Source: Spongiactinospora rosea
GTDB lineage: Bacteria; Actinomycetota; Actinomycetes; Streptosporangiales; Streptosporangiaceae
Reading direction: 5' to 3'
DNA length: 43,651 nucleotides
NCBI RefSeq assembly: GCF_003315795.1
Contig: NZ_QMEY01000042.1
Span: 1-43,651, forward strand
Shown in pieces: positions 34,700 through 41,999 of this stretch; within the stretch, counting starts at the first letter, position 1, and every line of letters begins with the position of its first letter. The notes beneath the pieces were generated by a model that was not told where the DNA came from, made no database searches, and saw nothing but the letters and a program-made list of their open reading frames with translations. Made by a program: the position numbers and the translations under genes.

Positions 34700-35904
34700 A
34701 GCGGGATCACCTCCACAGCGGCCCCCTCGGGAAGGTCGGTGACGTCTTCTGGGACCACCACGAGCGCGTCGGCGGCGGCGAGGGCGGCGAGCTGGTGGGA
34801 GCCCTGCCCGCGTACCGGAGAGACCACCGAGGCGCCGTCCGGGCCCCGGGAGAGCGTGGCGCGTAGGTACGAGCGCTTGCCCGGAGGCGACCGCAGGGCG
34901 GTCGCGGTGGTGGCCCGCACGGTCGCGATCTCCGGGGGCAGGCCCTGCATCTTGCGCAGCGCCGGGCGCACGAAAAGGATGAACGAGACGAACGACGAGA
35001 CCGGATTGCCGGGCAACGCGAAGATCGGGACCTCGTCGTCACCGACCACCCCGAAGCCCTGCGGCATGCCCGGCTGCATCGCCACCCGCTGGAAGCGGAC
35101 CGTGCCGAGCGGGCCCAGGGCCTCCTTGACCGGCTCGTACGCGCCCATCGAGACGCCACCGCTGGTGATCACCGCGTCGGCCCTGACGAGCTGCGCGTCG
35201 AGCTGGTCGAGGAACACCGCGGCGTCGTCGGGCACGACCCCGGCGCGGAAGCCCTCCGCGCCCGCCTCGCGGACGGCGGCGGTGAGCGTGAAACTGTTGG
35301 AGTCCCAGATCTGGCCCGCGCCGAGCATCGAACCGGGCTCCACCAGCTCGGCGCCGGTGGACAGCACGACGACCCGCGGACGCGGCCGTACCAGCGCCCT
35401 GCGCCGCCCCACGCCCGCCAGGATGCCGAGCTGGGCCGCGCCGATGGGCATGCCCGCGCGCAGCACCACCTCGCCCTTGGGGACGTCTTCGCCCGCCCGC
35501 CGGATCGCGTGCCCGGCGGGTGCGGAGCGGGTGATCGCGACCGCGGTCTTGCCGCCGTCGGTCCACTCCACCGGCACGACGGCGTCGGCGCCCGCGGGCA
35601 TCGGGGCGCCGGTCATGATGCGCACGGCGTGGCCCGGTCCCACCGCGTAGAGCGCGCCGTCGCCCGCGGCCACGTCATCGACCACGGGCAACGTGACCGG
35701 GCTCCCCGGGGCGGCCCGCCGGACGTCCTCGGAGCGCACGGCGTAGCCGTCCATGGCGGAGTTGTCGAACGGCGGCAACTCCACCGGCGTCATGACATCT
35801 TCCGCCAAAGTGGTGCCGAGCGATCGCTCCAGCTCCAATTCGAGCGGCGCGAGGGTGCGTACGGTCGCCAAGATCTCGGCGAGGTGCTCGTCCACCGATC
35901 TCAT
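34696..35904 (-). CDS. glp: gephyrin-like molybdotransferase Glp (MoeA family)
   Basis: 402 residues with the MoeA domain order: N-terminal MRSVDEHLAEILATVRTLAP, PPFDNSAMDGYAVR (the family's hallmark), GPGHAVRIMTGAPMPAGADA, then the MPT-binding core VVLSTGAEL, ITSGGVSMGAYEPVKEAL, FALPGNPVSSFVSFILFVRP, and a C-terminal beta domain. MoeA proteins insert molybdate into adenylylated molybdopterin. Beside sepX/glpR this copy is more likely Glp, which also works in cell division; both roles may be combined. ATG 35904 is chosen over 35952 because the added residues are not conserved. It overlaps moaC by 4 nt. Confidence 0.88.
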   Translation of the reverse strand: MRSVDEHLAEILATVRTLAPLELELERSLGTTLAEDVMTPVELPPFDNSAMDGYAVRSEDVRRAAPGSPVTLPVVDDVAAGDGALYAVGPGHAVRIMTGAPMPAGADAVVPVEWTDGGKTAVAITRSAPAGHAIRRAGEDVPKGEVVLRAGMPIGAAQLGILAGVGRRRALVRPRPRVVVLSTGAELVEPGSMLGAGQIWDSNSFTLTAAVREAGAEGFRAGVVPDDAAVFLDQLDAQLVRADAVITSGGVSMGAYEPVKEALGPLGTVRFQRVAMQPGMPQGFGVVGDDEVPIFALPGNPVSSFVSFILFVRPALRKMQGLPPEIATVRATTATALRSPPGKRSYLRATLSRGPDGASVVSPVRGQGSHQLAALAAADALVVVPEDVTDLPEGAAVEVIPL

Positions 35905-35929
35905 GCCGGCCGCCCTTCCCCTTGATCGT

Positions 35930-36916
35930 TCAGCGGTTTCCGAGGAACTCACGAAGCCAGGGTACGAACTCTGGCGCGAGGTCGGGACGCTCAGCGGCGA
36001 ACTGCACCACTGTGCGCAGATAGTCGAGTTTGTTCCCGGTGTCGTACCGCCGCCCCCTGAACAGGACGCCGTGCACGGGCCCGCCCTCCGACCTGTCGCG
36101 CCGGGCGAGTTCCTGGAGGGCGTCCGTGATCTGGATCTCTCCGCCGCGTCCCGGCGGGGTCTTCTCCAGAACCGGGAACACGGTGGGGTCGAGCACGTAA
36201 CGCCCGATGATGATCCAGTTGGACGGGGCCTCGTCCACCGGCGGCTTCTCCACCAGGTCGGTGACCTTCACGACGTCGTCCTCGTCCGTGGGCTGGATGG
36301 AGACCACGCCGTACATGGACACCTGCTCCCTCGGCACCTCCATCAGCGCGATCACGCTGCCGCCGTACTCGGCGCGGACCTGGAGCATGCGCTCAAGCAG
36401 CTTGTCCCGCTCGTCGATCATGTCGTCGCCGAGCAGTACGGCGAACGGATGCTCGCCGACGTGCTGCTTCGCGCACAGGATGGCGTGCCCGAGCCCCAGG
36501 GCCGTCCCCTGGCGCACGTAGTGGATCGCCGCGAGGTCGTCGGACTCACGGATCAGCGCGAGCTTCTCCTTGTCGCCCTTGGCCTCCAGAGCCCCTTCCA
36601 GCTCGATCGCACGGTCGAAGTGGTCCTCCAGCGGACGCTTGGTACGGCCTGTCACCATGAGCACGTCGCTCAACCCTGCGGACACCGCTTCCTCGACGAC
36701 ATACTGGATCACTGGCTTGTCGACGATGGGCAGCAGTTCCTTGGGCGTGGCCTTGGTGGCCGGAAGGAACCTGGTTCCCAGGCCCGCCGCCGGGACGACG
36801 GCCCTCGTCACGACGTCGCGCGCGGCGTCGTGGTCGGACCTGCCCGCATTGGCGGCACTGTCAGCGGCAATGTCAGCGTTGGTGGCGATGTCAGCCTTGT
36901 CAGCGATGTCAGCCAT
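35930..36916 (-). CDS. galU: UTP-glucose-1-phosphate uridylyltransferase
   Basis: 328 residues. It makes UDP-glucose from UTP and glucose-1-phosphate. Motifs: RAVVPAAGLGTRFLPATKAT (nucleotide-binding loop), PKELLPIVDKPVIQYVVEEA, LVEKP and GRYVLDPTVFPVLEKTPPGR, GGEIQITDAL. The enzyme proper starts near residue 38; before it is a repetitive leader (ADIADKADIATNADIAADSA) encoded by repeats of GATGTCAGC-like units. That leader is not part of the family fold, so the true start could be internal. ATG 36916 is back to back with the 5-FTHF cyclo-ligase gene, 25 bp apart. The stop lies 25 bp before glp. Confidence 0.92.
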   Translation of the reverse strand: MADIADKADIATNADIAADSAANAGRSDHDAARDVVTRAVVPAAGLGTRFLPATKATPKELLPIVDKPVIQYVVEEAVSAGLSDVLMVTGRTKRPLEDHFDRAIELEGALEAKGDKEKLALIRESDDLAAIHYVRQGTALGLGHAILCAKQHVGEHPFAVLLGDDMIDERDKLLERMLQVRAEYGGSVIALMEVPREQVSMYGVVSIQPTDEDDVVKVTDLVEKPPVDEAPSNWIIIGRYVLDPTVFPVLEKTPPGRGGEIQITDALQELARRDRSEGGPVHGVLFRGRRYDTGNKLDYLRTVVQFAAERPDLAPEFVPWLREFLGNR

Positions 36917-36941
36917 GGAGCAAACCCTAGTGGAGGGAGCT

Positions 36942-37511
36942 GTGGACAAACGGATGCTGCGCCGCACTATCGTCGCGGCGCGTCGGTCCATGTCCGAAAC
37001 CGGACGCCGTGCCGGTGCGGCGGCCGTCAGGGAGAGCCTGATGGACCGTCCGTGGGTGCAGATGGCCGGGCTGGTGGCCTGCTACTGGTCGACCGGCGAG
37101 GAGCCACAGACGCACGGGCTGGTGTTCGCGCTGTGGAAGCACGGCGCGACGGTGATCCTGCCGGTACTTCGCGCCGACCACGACCTCGACTGGGCGGTGT
37201 ACGACGGGCCCGACTCCCTGGAGCCCGGCCCCTACGGGATCATGCAGCCGGTCGATGTGCGGCGAGGGGTGGACGCGATACGTACGGCCGCGCTCGTCAT
37301 AGTGCCCGCCCTGGCGGTGGACGCGAAGACAGGTGTACGGCTGGGCAGAGGCGGGGGATCCTACGACAGGGCCCTCGCGCGGGTCGGACCCAACGTGCCC
37401 ACCGTCGCGCTGCTGCACGACGGGGAGCTGATCGAGGGCGTGCCCACAGAGTCACACGATCAACGCGTACGGTACGCGGCCATGCCATCGGGGATCATCG
37501 CACTCAGGTGA
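36942..37511 (+). CDS. 5-formyltetrahydrofolate cyclo-ligase
   Basis: 189 residues. It uses ATP to close 5-formyl-THF to 5,10-methenyl-THF in one-carbon metabolism. Conserved features: KRMLRRTIVAARRSM at the N-terminus, VACYWSTGEEPQTHGL, VIVPALAVDAKTGVRLGRGG and GGSYDRALA (the G-R-G-G-G-x-Y-D-R ATP/substrate motif). GTG 36942 has GGAGGG 4 nt upstream; an ATG at 36915 would overlap the galU start. The gene pair with divergent galU is conserved in actinobacteria (Rv0992c/Rv0993). Confidence 0.88.
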   Translation: MDKRMLRRTIVAARRSMSETGRRAGAAAVRESLMDRPWVQMAGLVACYWSTGEEPQTHGLVFALWKHGATVILPVLRADHDLDWAVYDGPDSLEPGPYGIMQPVDVRRGVDAIRTAALVIVPALAVDAKTGVRLGRGGGSYDRALARVGPNVPTVALLHDGELIEGVPTESHDQRVRYAAMPSGIIALR

Positions 37512-37578
37512 TTTCCTGCCTCATAGGGCACAATATTCCCACCAGCGAATAGGAGGCGCAGGCCGAGAGGGGAGCCAG

Positions 37579-39087
37579 GTGAAGCTCGATATCTGGCTGC
37601 TTCTCGGGGCCGGCGTGGTCATCGCGGCGATCGTCGCGGTACGCATCGTGCACCGCAGCGGCCTGCCGAGCCTCCTCATCTTCCTCGGCCTCGGCCTGCT
37701 GCTCGGAGAATCCGGCGTCCTCGGCATCCCGTTCGAGAACGCCGAACTCGCCCAGCAGGTCGGCCTGTCCGCGCTGGCGCTGATCCTGGCCGAGGGCGGG
37801 CTGACGACGTCCTGGAGCCACGTACGCCGTGCCGTGCCGCTGGCCGCGGTACTGGCGACCGTGGGCGTCGCGGTGAGCATCGTGGTGCTGGCGCTGGCCA
37901 TCCGGGGGGTCCTGCACACCGACTGGCGTACGGCGCTGCTCCTGGGCGCCATCCTGGCCTCCACAGACGCCGCCGCGGTCTTCTCCGTACTCCGCCGCCT
38001 GCCGCTGCCGCCACGCCTGGCCGGGATCCTGGAGGCCGAGTCCGGCTTCAACGACGCGCCCTGCGTGATCGCGGTGGCACTCCTCAGCGTCGCCAAGGTG
38101 CCCACTCCGGGGCTGTGGGAGTTCATCGGGGAGGCGACCTACGAACTGGGCATCGGAGCCGCCGTGGGCCTGCTGGTCGGCCCTGTGGGGTCGTACGCCC
38201 TGCGGCGCATCGCCCTGCCCGCCTCCGGCCTCTACCCCATCGCGGTACTGGCCCTGGCCTTCGTCGCCTACAGCGGCGCGGCGCTCCTGCACGGCAGCGG
38301 ATTCCTGGCCGTGTACCTGGCGGCGCTCATCCTCGGCAACACCCGTCTCCCGCACCGCTCGGCCACCCGCGGCTTCGCGGAGGGCGCGGCCTGGCTGGCC
38401 CAGATCGGCCTGTTCGTCATGCTCGGCCTGCTGGCCAGCCCGACCGCGATGCCTTCCGCGATCGTCCCCGGCCTGGTGGCCGGGGTGGCCCTGCTCCTGG
38501 TGGCCCGGCCGGTGTCGGTGGCGGTTTCGGCGGCTTTGGTACGTCTGGTCGGGATCGACCGGCTGAGCTGGCGCGAGCAGGCGTTCCTGTCCTGGGCGGG
38601 GTTGCGCGGGGCGGTGCCCATCGTGCTCGCGACCATCCCGTGGGCGCAGGCGGTGACCGAGGCCGAAGCGGTGTTCAACGAGGTCTTCGTCATCGTCGTC
38701 GTCCTGACGCTGGTCCAGGGGCCGACCCTGCCGCTGGTGGCCCGGCTGCTGAAGGTCGGCGCCCCCGCCGAGGCCCGCGACCTCGAAGTCGAGGCAGCCC
38801 CACTCGAAGAGCTCAACGCCGACCTGTTGCAGGTCAGGGTGCCGCCGACGTCGCTGCTGCGGGGCGTGGAGATCTTCGAGCTGCGCCTGCCGTCCGGGGC
38901 GGCGGTGACCCTGATCGTCCGGGAGGGACGCAGCTTCGTACCGTCCGCCACGACCCGCATCCGCCAGGACGACCAACTCCTCGTCGTCACCACCGCCGCC
39001 TGCCGGGACGCCGTCGAACGCCGCCTCCGCGCGGTCAACCGCCGTGGCAAACTCGCCGGCTGGTTCGGGGAAAGCGGTGCCTCCTGA
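37579..39087 (+). CDS. potassium/proton antiporter, CPA1 (NhaP2/CvrA type)
   Basis: 502 residues: about 12 membrane helices up to residue 395 and a cytoplasmic TrkA-C domain (about 410-490). Marks of the family: LILAEGGLTTSW and ILASTDAAAVFSVL (the transport-site TDAA motif), ESGFNDAPCVIAVAL (the conserved N-D pair), WAGLRGAVPIVLATIP. The tail PSGAAVTLIVREGRSFVPSA, RIRQDDQLLVV is TrkA-C. GTG 37579 follows a GGGGAG site. Predicted role: K+ or Na+ export in exchange for protons, controlled by a ligand of the TrkA-C domain. It is intact, unlike the fragment at 250. Confidence 0.88.
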   Translation: MKLDIWLLLGAGVVIAAIVAVRIVHRSGLPSLLIFLGLGLLLGESGVLGIPFENAELAQQVGLSALALILAEGGLTTSWSHVRRAVPLAAVLATVGVAVSIVVLALAIRGVLHTDWRTALLLGAILASTDAAAVFSVLRRLPLPPRLAGILEAESGFNDAPCVIAVALLSVAKVPTPGLWEFIGEATYELGIGAAVGLLVGPVGSYALRRIALPASGLYPIAVLALAFVAYSGAALLHGSGFLAVYLAALILGNTRLPHRSATRGFAEGAAWLAQIGLFVMLGLLASPTAMPSAIVPGLVAGVALLLVARPVSVAVSAALVRLVGIDRLSWREQAFLSWAGLRGAVPIVLATIPWAQAVTEAEAVFNEVFVIVVVLTLVQGPTLPLVARLLKVGAPAEARDLEVEAAPLEELNADLLQVRVPPTSLLRGVEIFELRLPSGAAVTLIVREGRSFVPSATTRIRQDDQLLVVTTAACRDAVERRLRAVNRRGKLAGWFGESGAS

Positions 39088-39171
39088 GTCCCTGGTCACG
39101 GGGCGAAGTCGGTCAAGTCACCCGGAATTGCGCGCAGCCAAGTGGCGTTTAAGCTTGTCGGCTGCGTACCA

Positions 39172-39198
39172 TTAGCAGTCGCATCGGCAGAGTGCCAA
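39172..39198. promoter_or_regulatory. CIRCE-like HrcA operator
   Basis: TTAGCAGTC, nine bases, GAGTGCCAA. The CIRCE consensus is TTAGCACTC-N9-GAGTGCTAA, so each arm has one mismatch and the spacer length is exact. It ends 27 nt before the FmdB/Ruc start. HrcA control of the mycobacterial orthologue Rv0991c (ruc) is known and supports it. Confidence 0.78.
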
Positions 39199-39225
39199 CC
39201 GATGCGGATCACAGAGGAGGAGCGC

Positions 39226-39567
39226 GTGCCCACCTACCAGTACGCCTGCACCGCCTGCCAAGAGCAGTTCGAGGTCGTGCAGAAGTTCACCGACTCCGCA
39301 CTCACCGAGTGCCCGACCTGCAACGGCGCACTGCGCAAGGTGTTCTCGGCGGTCGGCATCGTGTTCAAGGGCTCGGGGTTCTACCGCACCGACAGCCGCT
39401 CATCGAGCACCTCCAGCACGGCTCCCGCCTCGTCGTCGAAGTCGGGGTCCGAGAGCAAGAGTGAGGGCGGCTCCGGCTCGGACAAGTCGTCGTCCGACAG
39501 CGGCTCCAGCAAGAGCGCCGACACCCCCAAGCCCAGCACCCCGGTGACGGCCACCAGCTCCACCTGA
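39226..39567 (+). CDS. ruc: FmdB-family zinc-ribbon protein, Ruc-like redox-regulated chaperone
   Basis: 113 residues. The first 50 hold a zinc ribbon: PTYQYACTACQEQFEVVQKF with cysteines 8 and 11, and ECPTCNG with cysteines 29 and 32, ending GIVFKGSGFYRTD. The rest is a low-complexity, Ser/Lys/Gly-rich disordered tail. M. tuberculosis Ruc (Rv0991c) has the same two-part layout and is a chaperone switched by oxidation of its cysteines. Its gene neighbourhood is shared. GTG 39226 has GAGGAGG upstream, and the CIRCE-like site points to heat-shock control. Confidence 0.85.
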   Translation: MPTYQYACTACQEQFEVVQKFTDSALTECPTCNGALRKVFSAVGIVFKGSGFYRTDSRSSSTSSTAPASSSKSGSESKSEGGSGSDKSSSDSGSSKSADTPKPSTPVTATSST

Positions 39568-39674
39568 CGGCTTCCGTCAGGGAGCACCCGCCCCCGCCCT
39601 GCCACGCCGCCTCCCCGACCCCGAGGCGACGTATTCACGGCACGGCCGGGCGAGGCCGCCGTCCGCCACCACCC

Positions 39675-39759
39675 TGCCGCCTCCCAAGGCACCCGAGGCG
39701 GCACAGCACCCTGCTTGACCCTGCCCCGCCCTCGCCGCCTTCCGACAGGGCAAGGCGGC
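39675..39759 (+). terminator. two hairpins downstream of ruc
   Basis: TGCCGCCTC/GAGGCGGCA (39675-39683 and 39695-39703) and GCCGCCTT/AAGGCGGC (39734-39741 and 39752-39759) form two stems. Both right arms belong to a 14-bp direct repeat GGCGGCACAGCACC (39697-39710, 39754-39767). They probably end ruc transcription and could be a small dispersed palindrome. The rest of the 444-bp gap holds no gene. Confidence 0.55.
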
Positions 39760-39917
39760 ACAGCACCTCCAGCTCACCGCAGGGCGAACCCGCCGTGGCG
39801 GCAGCGCCGGCCCGGCCGCGCCGCACCCCGGCCGATCAGGTCTGCCTCTGGTGACAGCTCGTGCACAGCCCCGCCCATGGCGTACCGGCCCCTGCCTCCC
39901 TTCCCAGCATCGGCAAG

Positions 39918-39960
39918 TTATCCACAGGCCACTGACCCGGCCGGCTTCCCGTTATCCACA
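39918..39960. promoter_or_regulatory. two DnaA-box sequences
   Basis: TTATCCACA occurs at 39918-39926 and 39952-39960, same orientation, 34 bp apart start to start. Both are exact matches to the strongest E. coli DnaA box; actinobacterial boxes are more often TTGTCCACA. They lie 50-95 bp before the phosphorylase gene. Confidence 0.55.
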
Positions 39961-40011
39961 GAACGGCGTTCGGCCCGCTGAGGCCGCAAGCCGGCGGGCT
40001 AATGTCGCCGC

Positions 40012-40824
40012 ATGGTCAATCGCGCACACATCGGCGTAATCGGCGGCTCCGGGTTCTACTCGCTCTTTGAGCGTGGCGACGCGGAAGAAGTCGAGGTGGC
40101 GACCCCCTACGGCGCACCGAGCGACGTCGTGACCGTCGGCAGGATCGGTTCCCACACGGTCGCCTTCCTGCCCCGCCACGGCCGCGGTCACCGCTTCCCG
40201 CCGCACCGCATCCCCTACCGTGCCAACCTCTGGGCGCTGCGCTCCCTAGGCGTCCGCCAGATCGTGGCCCCCAGCGCCGTCGGCTCGCTCTGCGCCGAGC
40301 ACGGCCCAGGCGTCGTGGTCATCCCCGACCAGCTCGTGGATCGCACGACCTCCCGCGAGCAGACCTACTACGACACCGGAGGCGCCGTCCACGTCCCCTT
40401 CGCCGACCCCTACTGCCCCACCGGCCGCTCGGCCGCCGTCGCCGCCGCCAAAACCTCCGGCTGGGATGCCGTCGACAGAGGCACCCTCGTCGTCGTCGAA
40501 GGCCCCCGGTTCTCCACCCGCGCCGAGTCCCGGTGGTTCGCCGCCAACGGCTGGACCATCGTCGGCATGACCGGCCACCCCGAGGCCATCCTCGCCCGCG
40601 AGCTGGCCCTCTGCTACACCTCGATCTCGCTCGTCACCGACCATGACGCCGGGGTGCAGACCGGTGAGGGCGTCACCCAGGCAGAGGTCTTCGCCGTCTT
40701 CGCCGCCAACATCGCCCGCATGCGCTCCCTGGTCGCCGACACCGTTCGCGCCCTCCCCGAGGACCGTGCCTGCCCATGCGGCCACGCCCTCGACGGCATC
40801 AAGCTCCCCTTCGAGCTTCCCTGA
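40012..40824 (+). CDS. S-methyl-5'-thioadenosine phosphorylase (or related nucleoside phosphorylase)
   Basis: 270 residues of the PNP/MTAP family: it splits methylthioadenosine with phosphate into adenine and methylthioribose-1-phosphate. Motifs: HIGVIGGSGFYSLFE (phosphate loop), FLPRHGRGHRFPPHRIPYRA, APSAVGSLCAEHGPGVVVIP, VVVEGPRFSTRAESRWF and VGMTGHPEAILARELALCY, then SLVTDHDAGV. ATG 40012 is clear. The C-terminal CPCGHALDG is common in actinobacterial members. A guanosine/inosine phosphorylase function cannot be excluded by eye. Confidence 0.88.
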   Translation: MVNRAHIGVIGGSGFYSLFERGDAEEVEVATPYGAPSDVVTVGRIGSHTVAFLPRHGRGHRFPPHRIPYRANLWALRSLGVRQIVAPSAVGSLCAEHGPGVVVIPDQLVDRTTSREQTYYDTGGAVHVPFADPYCPTGRSAAVAAAKTSGWDAVDRGTLVVVEGPRFSTRAESRWFAANGWTIVGMTGHPEAILARELALCYTSISLVTDHDAGVQTGEGVTQAEVFAVFAANIARMRSLVADTVRALPEDRACPCGHALDGIKLPFELP

Positions 40825-40864
40825 ATCCCTCCCCCACCCCACCCACCGCCTGGAGAGTCCTCCG

Positions 40865-41509
40865 ATGCCCCCCGTGATCCGCGCGCTCATACGACGCCGG
40901 CGCCTCGTGGCCAGTTCCCTGGTCGCCGTGGCGGTGACCTGCGCCCTCACCGTGCTCGCCCCCGCGCCTCCGGAGACCGTGCGCATCCTCGCCGCCGCCC
41001 GCGACCTGCGAAGCGGCCCTCTCGCTCCAGGCGACCTGACCCCGCTCGCCCTCCCCGCCGAAGCCGTCCCCGCGGGGGCCATCCGCCCTCCCGCCTCCGC
41101 GACCGGCAAGATCCTCGCCTCTCCCATGCGCAGGGGCGAGCCGCTGACCGACGTCCGCCTGGTCGGCCCCGCTCTCGTGGCCGCCCACCCACCGGGCATC
41201 GTCGCGGCTCCGGTCCGCATCGCCGACTCCGACGCGGCGGGCCTGCTGGCCCCCGGCGACACGATCGACGTCCTCGCAGCCGGCCCCGGTTGGGGACATG
41301 ACACCGCGGCCACCGCCTTACCGGCCCAGACGGTCGCCGACGACGTCCGCGTGATCACCACCCACAAGCCACCCGCCGGCTCATCCGCCGGTGGGAGCGG
41401 CGGAGCGCTGATCGTGCTCGCCACCACCTCGGCACAAGCCGCCGACCTCGCGGCGGCCCAGGCCGGCGGGCATCTCTCCATCACGATCGGGCCACGGCGA
41501 CACCCATGA
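40865..41509 (+). CDS. SAF-domain (CpaB/RcpC-like) membrane-anchored protein
   Basis: 214 residues. A basic start and one membrane helix (RLVASSLVAVAVTCALTVLA) are followed by a SAF domain: VRILAAARDLRSGPLAPGDL, then GAIRPPASATGKILASPMRR and GEPLTDVRL. The second half has ADSDAAGLLAPGDTIDVLAA and VRVITT, as in CpaB/RcpC proteins of Flp pilus assembly. No other pilus genes are near, so the role is unknown. ATG 40865 follows GGAGAG. It may be cotranscribed with the phosphorylase, 40 bp upstream. Confidence 0.75.
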   Translation: MPPVIRALIRRRRLVASSLVAVAVTCALTVLAPAPPETVRILAAARDLRSGPLAPGDLTPLALPAEAVPAGAIRPPASATGKILASPMRRGEPLTDVRLVGPALVAAHPPGIVAAPVRIADSDAAGLLAPGDTIDVLAAGPGWGHDTAATALPAQTVADDVRVITTHKPPAGSSAGGSGGALIVLATTSAQAADLAAAQAGGHLSITIGPRRHP

Positions 41510-41580
41510 GTCGATCATGCAAATACGGAGAGTAATATACTGCGCCCCGCCCGACCAACAGTCAGTCAACCGGAGGCCAC

Positions 41581-41982
41581 ATGAGCGGGTTCAAGAAGTT
41601 CCTGATGCGCGGCAACGTCATCGAACTCGCCGTCGCCGTAGTGATCGGCGCCGCTTTCACCTCGATCGTCAACTCGTTCGTCGAAGACCTGCTCACCCCG
41701 CTGATCTCCGCCTTCGGCGGCCTGCCCGACTTCAAGGGGCTCACCCTCACGGTCGGCGAGTCCGTCTTCCGCTACGGCGAGTTCATCAACGCCCTGATCT
41801 CGTTCATCATCGTCGCCACGGTCGTCTACTTCCTGGTCGTCTCACCGTACGAACGCCTCAGCGCCCGCTTCCGCCGCGCCGAGGTCATCACCACCCGCGA
41901 ATGCCCCGAATGCCGTTCGGAGGTCCCCAAGGCCGCCACCCGCTGCGCCTTCTGCACGATCCAGCTCACCCCGGCCGACTGA
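41581..41982 (+). CDS. mscL: large-conductance mechanosensitive channel MscL
   Basis: 133 residues, a tension-gated pore that releases solutes on osmotic downshock. N-terminal amphipathic FKKFLMRGNVIELAVAVVIG, AAFTSIVNSFVEDLLTPLIS (pore helix M1), YGEFINALISFIIVATVVYF (M2). The C-terminus is extended by a zinc ribbon CPECRSEVPKAATRCAFC, common in actinobacterial MscL. ATG 41581 has CGGAGG 6 nt upstream. A TATACT-like -10 lies near 41536, in an AT-rich stretch unusual for the region. Confidence 0.95.
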   Translation: MSGFKKFLMRGNVIELAVAVVIGAAFTSIVNSFVEDLLTPLISAFGGLPDFKGLTLTVGESVFRYGEFINALISFIIVATVVYFLVVSPYERLSARFRRAEVITTRECPECRSEVPKAATRCAFCTIQLTPAD

Positions 41983-41999
41983 CCGGCCCCGACCGCCCG

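Noticed and set aside
37504..39099. Leftward frame opposite the K+/H+ antiporter
   Set aside because: Antisense shadow; the plus-strand protein has clear membrane helices and family motifs.
39918..39960. Replication origin
   Set aside because: Only two DnaA boxes, no dnaA/dnaN/parAB genes and no AT-rich unwinding region.
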